From contig JAOZRF010000109.1 of the NCBI GenBank assembly GCA_029940245.1, positions 1 through 8,160 of the forward strand: a stretch of DNA of 8,160 nucleotides, given 5' to 3'. This stretch comes from Desulfobacula sp. (GTDB lineage: Bacteria > Desulfobacterota > Desulfobacteria > Desulfobacterales > Desulfobacteraceae). Both the position numbers and the translations under genes were made by a program. Positions 5,952-8,160 of this stretch are shown here, in pieces (the stretch's first letter is position 1; each line of letters starts with the position of its first letter). The notes beneath the pieces are model-generated. The model was not told where the DNA came from. It did no database searches and was given only the letters and a program-made list of their open reading frames with translations.

Positions 5952-8160
5952 TTGGATAATATATATGATTTCTTCGCAAAACCAAAAGATCCTAAGATTT
6001 ATACGGGCGTTCAAATAAGCCTTGCATCTTCAGACCAGATTAGAGAGTGGTCTCATGGTGAAATAAAAAAACCGGAAACAATAAACTACAGGACATTCAA
6101 ACCTGAAAGAGACGGACTTTTCTGTGCAAAAGTTTTCGGTCCTACTAAGGATTATGAGTGCAATTGCGGTAAATACAAACGCATGAAACATCGTGGGGTT
6201 GTCTGTGAAAAATGCGGTGTTGAAGTAATTCAATCAAAAGTGCGACGAGAGAGAATGGCTCATATAGAACTTGCTTCTCCTGTCTCTCACATTTGGTTTT
6301 TAAAAAGTCTTCCCAGTAAAATTGGCAATGTACTTGATTTAACATTAAAAAACCTTGAAAAGGTTCTTTATTTTGATTCCTATCTTGTTATTGACCCAAA
6401 AGAGACAGGGCTTAAAAAACTTCAACTTTTGTCCGATGATCAATATTATGAAGCCCTGGAAAAATTTGGTGATCAGTTTGAAGCCGGCATTGGTGCGGAA
6501 GCAATATTGAAGCTGCTGGAACAGATTGATCTTCAAGCCGTCCATGATGAACTTAAAGAAGAAATCAGTCTGACCAAATCCGTTGCCAAGAAACAGAAGA
6601 TGTCCAAACGGCTTAGAGTAATTGATGCATTTTTGATATCCGGGATTGAGCCCACACGAATGATTATGACGGCCTGCCCTATTCTACCTCCTGATTTACG
6701 GCCTCTGGTGCCCCTTGAAGGCGGTCGGTTTGCAACATCTGATTTAAACGATTTATATAGAAGGGTGCTAAACAGAAACAACCGGTTGAAAAGACTTGTT
6801 GATCTGAATGCACCGGATATTATTGTCAGAAATGAAAAGAGAATGCTACAGGAAGCTGTAGATGTTCTGTTTGACAATGGACGGCATGGTCGAGTGGTTA
6901 CAGGTACCAATAAAAGGCCGTTAAAGTCGTTGAGTGATACTTTAAAAGGAAAACAGGGACGATTTAGACAGAATCTTCTTGGTAAACGTGTGGATTACTC
7001 CGGTCGTACTGTTATTACTGTTGGTTCTGAACTGCGACTTCATCAATGCGGTATACCGAAAAAGATGGCTCTGGAGTTGTTTAAACCTTTTATTTATAAT
7101 TATCTTGAACAAAAAGGCCTTGTATCAACGGTTAAGAGTGCCAAGAAAATGGTTGAACGCGAGGAGACTGAGGTTTGGGATGCCCTTGAATCGGTTGTAA
7201 AAGAATATCCTGTGATGCTTAACCGCGCACCAACACTCCATCGTTTAGGGTTTCAGGCCTTTGAACCCGTGTTAATCGAGGGTAAAGCGATTCAACTTCA
7301 TCCTTTGGTTTGCCCTGCATTTAATGCAGATTTTGACGGTGATCAAATGGCGGTTCACGTACCGCTTTCTCTTGAGTCTCAGCTTGAGGCAAGGATCATG
7401 ATGCTATCCACAAATAATATCCTGTCTCCTGCAAACGGTCAGCCTATCATTGTACCAACCCAGGATATTGTTCTGGGTATTTATTACATGACCCGTGCAG
7501 TTCGGTTTCAAAAGGGCGAGGGGGTAAGGTTTTCAAGCATTGAAGAAGTCCGATATGCATTTGATGCCGGTGAACTGGGCCTTCATGCCAGGATTAAAGT
7601 CCGAATTGATGGGGAAATGTACGGCACTACCACAGGAAGAATTCTTCTTTGGGAAACAATCCCTGGGGATACGCTTTTGTCCTTGGCAAGAATCAGAACT
7701 CAAACCCTGGAATATTGCGAAGCTGCAATGGAAGAATTAAAGGCTGGAAAAGACTTTAACAAGGTTTTAGTAAAATACTCTGATGATGAAATTAAAAAAA
7801 CCAGAGGGAAAACTGATTTTCTGACCAGAAAAGAATTTAAAAACATGTTCCAGGTGTCTGAAATTATCGTCGAACAACTTTATGGTCTGAAACAGGATCA
7901 GTTTACAGATATCAGAAAAGTTGGGGATTATTATACCATATTTAAAGTGGATGAACGCAAAACAACCCTGCCCTTTAATTTGGTAAACAAGCTGATGGAT
8001 AAATCTTCCATTGTCAAACTGATTGACTATGCATATCGTAATATAGGCCTGAAGGAAACCGTTATCCTTTCTGACAGGCTTAAAGATATCGGTTATAAAC
8101 ATTCTACTTTGGGGGGTCTCTCCATCTGTGTGAGTGATATGATTATTCCAGATGAAAAAT
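5952..8160 (+). CDS. rpoC: DNA-directed RNA polymerase subunit beta', N-terminal 736 residues (3' end outside window)
   Basis: Beta' is the largest RNA polymerase subunit and carries the catalytic magnesium. I translated the frame from TTG 5952 to the window end and found no stop or frameshift. The start follows AGGAG by 6 bases and gives (M)[13 protein letters not shown], the usual delta-type opening. Residue numbers match E. coli closely: the zinc-binding cysteines are C70, C72, C85 and C88, and the catalytic NADFDGDQM motif has D460, D462 and D464. Other landmarks are [16 protein letters not shown] (clamp), [10 protein letters not shown], the [20 protein letters not shown] switch region and [11 protein letters not shown]. 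After [11 protein letters not shown] (residue 572, aligned with E. coli about 585) an extra 100 residues intervene before the canonical text resumes with [10 protein letters not shown] at 673. The bridge helix, trigger loop and C-terminus lie beyond the window. With the insert, the complete protein should be about 100 residues longer than ordinary relatives. Confidence 0.97.
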   Translation, partial: MDNIYDFFAKPKDPKIYTGVQISLASSDQIREWSHGEIKKPETINYRTFKPERDGLFCAKVFGPTKDYECNCGKYKRMKHRGVVCEKCGVEVIQSKVRRERMAHIELASPVSHIWFLKSLPSKIGNVLDLTLKNLEKVLYFDSYLVIDPKETGLKKLQLLSDDQYYEALEKFGDQFEAGIGAEAILKLLEQIDLQAVHDELKEEISLTKSVAKKQKMSKRLRVIDAFLISGIEPTRMIMTACPILPPDLRPLVPLEGGRFATSDLNDLYRRVLNRNNRLKRLVDLNAPDIIVRNEKRMLQEAVDVLFDNGRHGRVVTGTNKRPLKSLSDTLKGKQGRFRQNLLGKRVDYSGRTVITVGSELRLHQCGIPKKMALELFKPFIYNYLEQKGLVSTVKSAKKMVEREETEVWDALESVVKEYPVMLNRAPTLHRLGFQAFEPVLIEGKAIQLHPLVCPAFNADFDGDQMAVHVPLSLESQLEARIMMLSTNNILSPANGQPIIVPTQDIVLGIYYMTRAVRFQKGEGVRFSSIEEVRYAFDAGELGLHARIKVRIDGEMYGTTTGRILLWETIPGDTLLSLARIRTQTLEYCEAAMEELKAGKDFNKVLVKYSDDEIKKTRGKTDFLTRKEFKNMFQVSEIIVEQLYGLKQDQFTDIRKVGDYYTIFKVDERKTTLPFNLVNKLMDKSSIVKLIDYAYRNIGLKETVILSDRLKDIGYKHSTLGGLSICVSDMIIPDEK
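7668..7967 (+). other. Parvulin/PpiC-like domain inserted in RpoC
   Basis: These 100 codons encode RpoC residues 573-672, flanked by IPG and LPFNLVN, which are adjacent or nearly so in ordinary beta'. The insert follows the layout of parvulin-type peptidyl-prolyl isomerases (PpiC, SurA, PrsA): a first strand LARIRTQT (578-585); a helix ending [13 protein letters not shown] (590-602); KYSDD (608-612), as in the family's [19 protein letters not shown] (618-629) where GGDLGFF-R-E is usual; and [11 protein letters not shown] then [13 protein letters not shown] (658-670), matching LKPGE-S and GYHIIKVxxR. The length is that of one complete domain. The histidine of the first strand (usually SHIL) and that of the last (GYHII, here T662) seem absent, so it may bind peptides or serve structurally without catalysis. 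Base composition resembles the surrounding gene. The homology call is by eye; the insertion itself is clear from the flanks. Confidence 0.8.

Noticed and set aside
6979..7200. Plus-strand open frame of 73 codons in rpoC
   Set aside because: It is an alternative frame within a highly conserved rpoC segment (the switch region onward) and has no ribosome-binding site.
5952..8160. A frameshift or assembly chimera in rpoC as the cause of the extra 100 residues
   Set aside because: The frame is continuous from TTG 5952 to the window end, canonical beta' sequence flanks the insert on both sides in the same frame, and the insert has a coherent domain pattern.

Overview
The window is one co-directional stretch of the universal bacterial ribosomal-protein/RNA-polymerase cluster, rplA-rplJ-rplL-rpoB-rpoC, all on the + strand. 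It begins inside rplA (about 45 N-terminal codons lie outside) and ends inside rpoC (736 codons present). The DNA is AT-rich (about 40% GC by eye). The protein wording, for example the KRIRKEFG start region of RpoB and the FFAKPKDP start region of RpoC, fits a delta-type sulfate reducer of the Desulfobacterales (Desulfobacter/Desulfobacula-like). That placement rests on recalled family resemblance, not on a search.

Layout: rplA 3' part (1-558); a 167-base leader carrying a recognisable L10 leader RNA and a hairpin that can cover the rplJ Shine-Dalgarno sequence; rplJ (726-1250); a very AT-rich 61-base gap; rplL (1312-1695); a 118-base gap with a GC-rich hairpin followed by TTTT, placed where E. 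coli has its rplL-rpoB attenuator; rpoB (1814-5941); and, after 10 bases, rpoC starting at TTG 5952 and open to the end of the window. No transposons, CRISPR arrays, tRNA or rRNA genes were seen, and the only non-coding stretches are these short control regions.

The genes supply the ribosomal L1 stalk, the L10-L12 stalk that recruits translation factors, and the two large catalytic subunits of RNA polymerase. The leader and intergenic structures suggest the usual logic: L10 represses its own operon through the leader, and a partial terminator after rplL keeps polymerase subunits well below L12 in amount.

The most unusual item is in rpoC. Between two blocks that match canonical beta' closely, at about E. 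coli beta' residue 585 (the pore domain, Rpb1_3), there is a clean in-frame 100-residue insert (RpoC residues 573-672, nt 7668-7967). It reads as a parvulin/PpiC-type peptidyl-prolyl isomerase fold whose usual histidines appear to be replaced. A chaperone-type domain embedded in the largest RNA polymerase subunit is the observation most worth following up. A second, smaller point is that L10 has a C-terminal helix about 10 residues longer than in E. coli, predicting three L12 dimers per ribosome rather than two.
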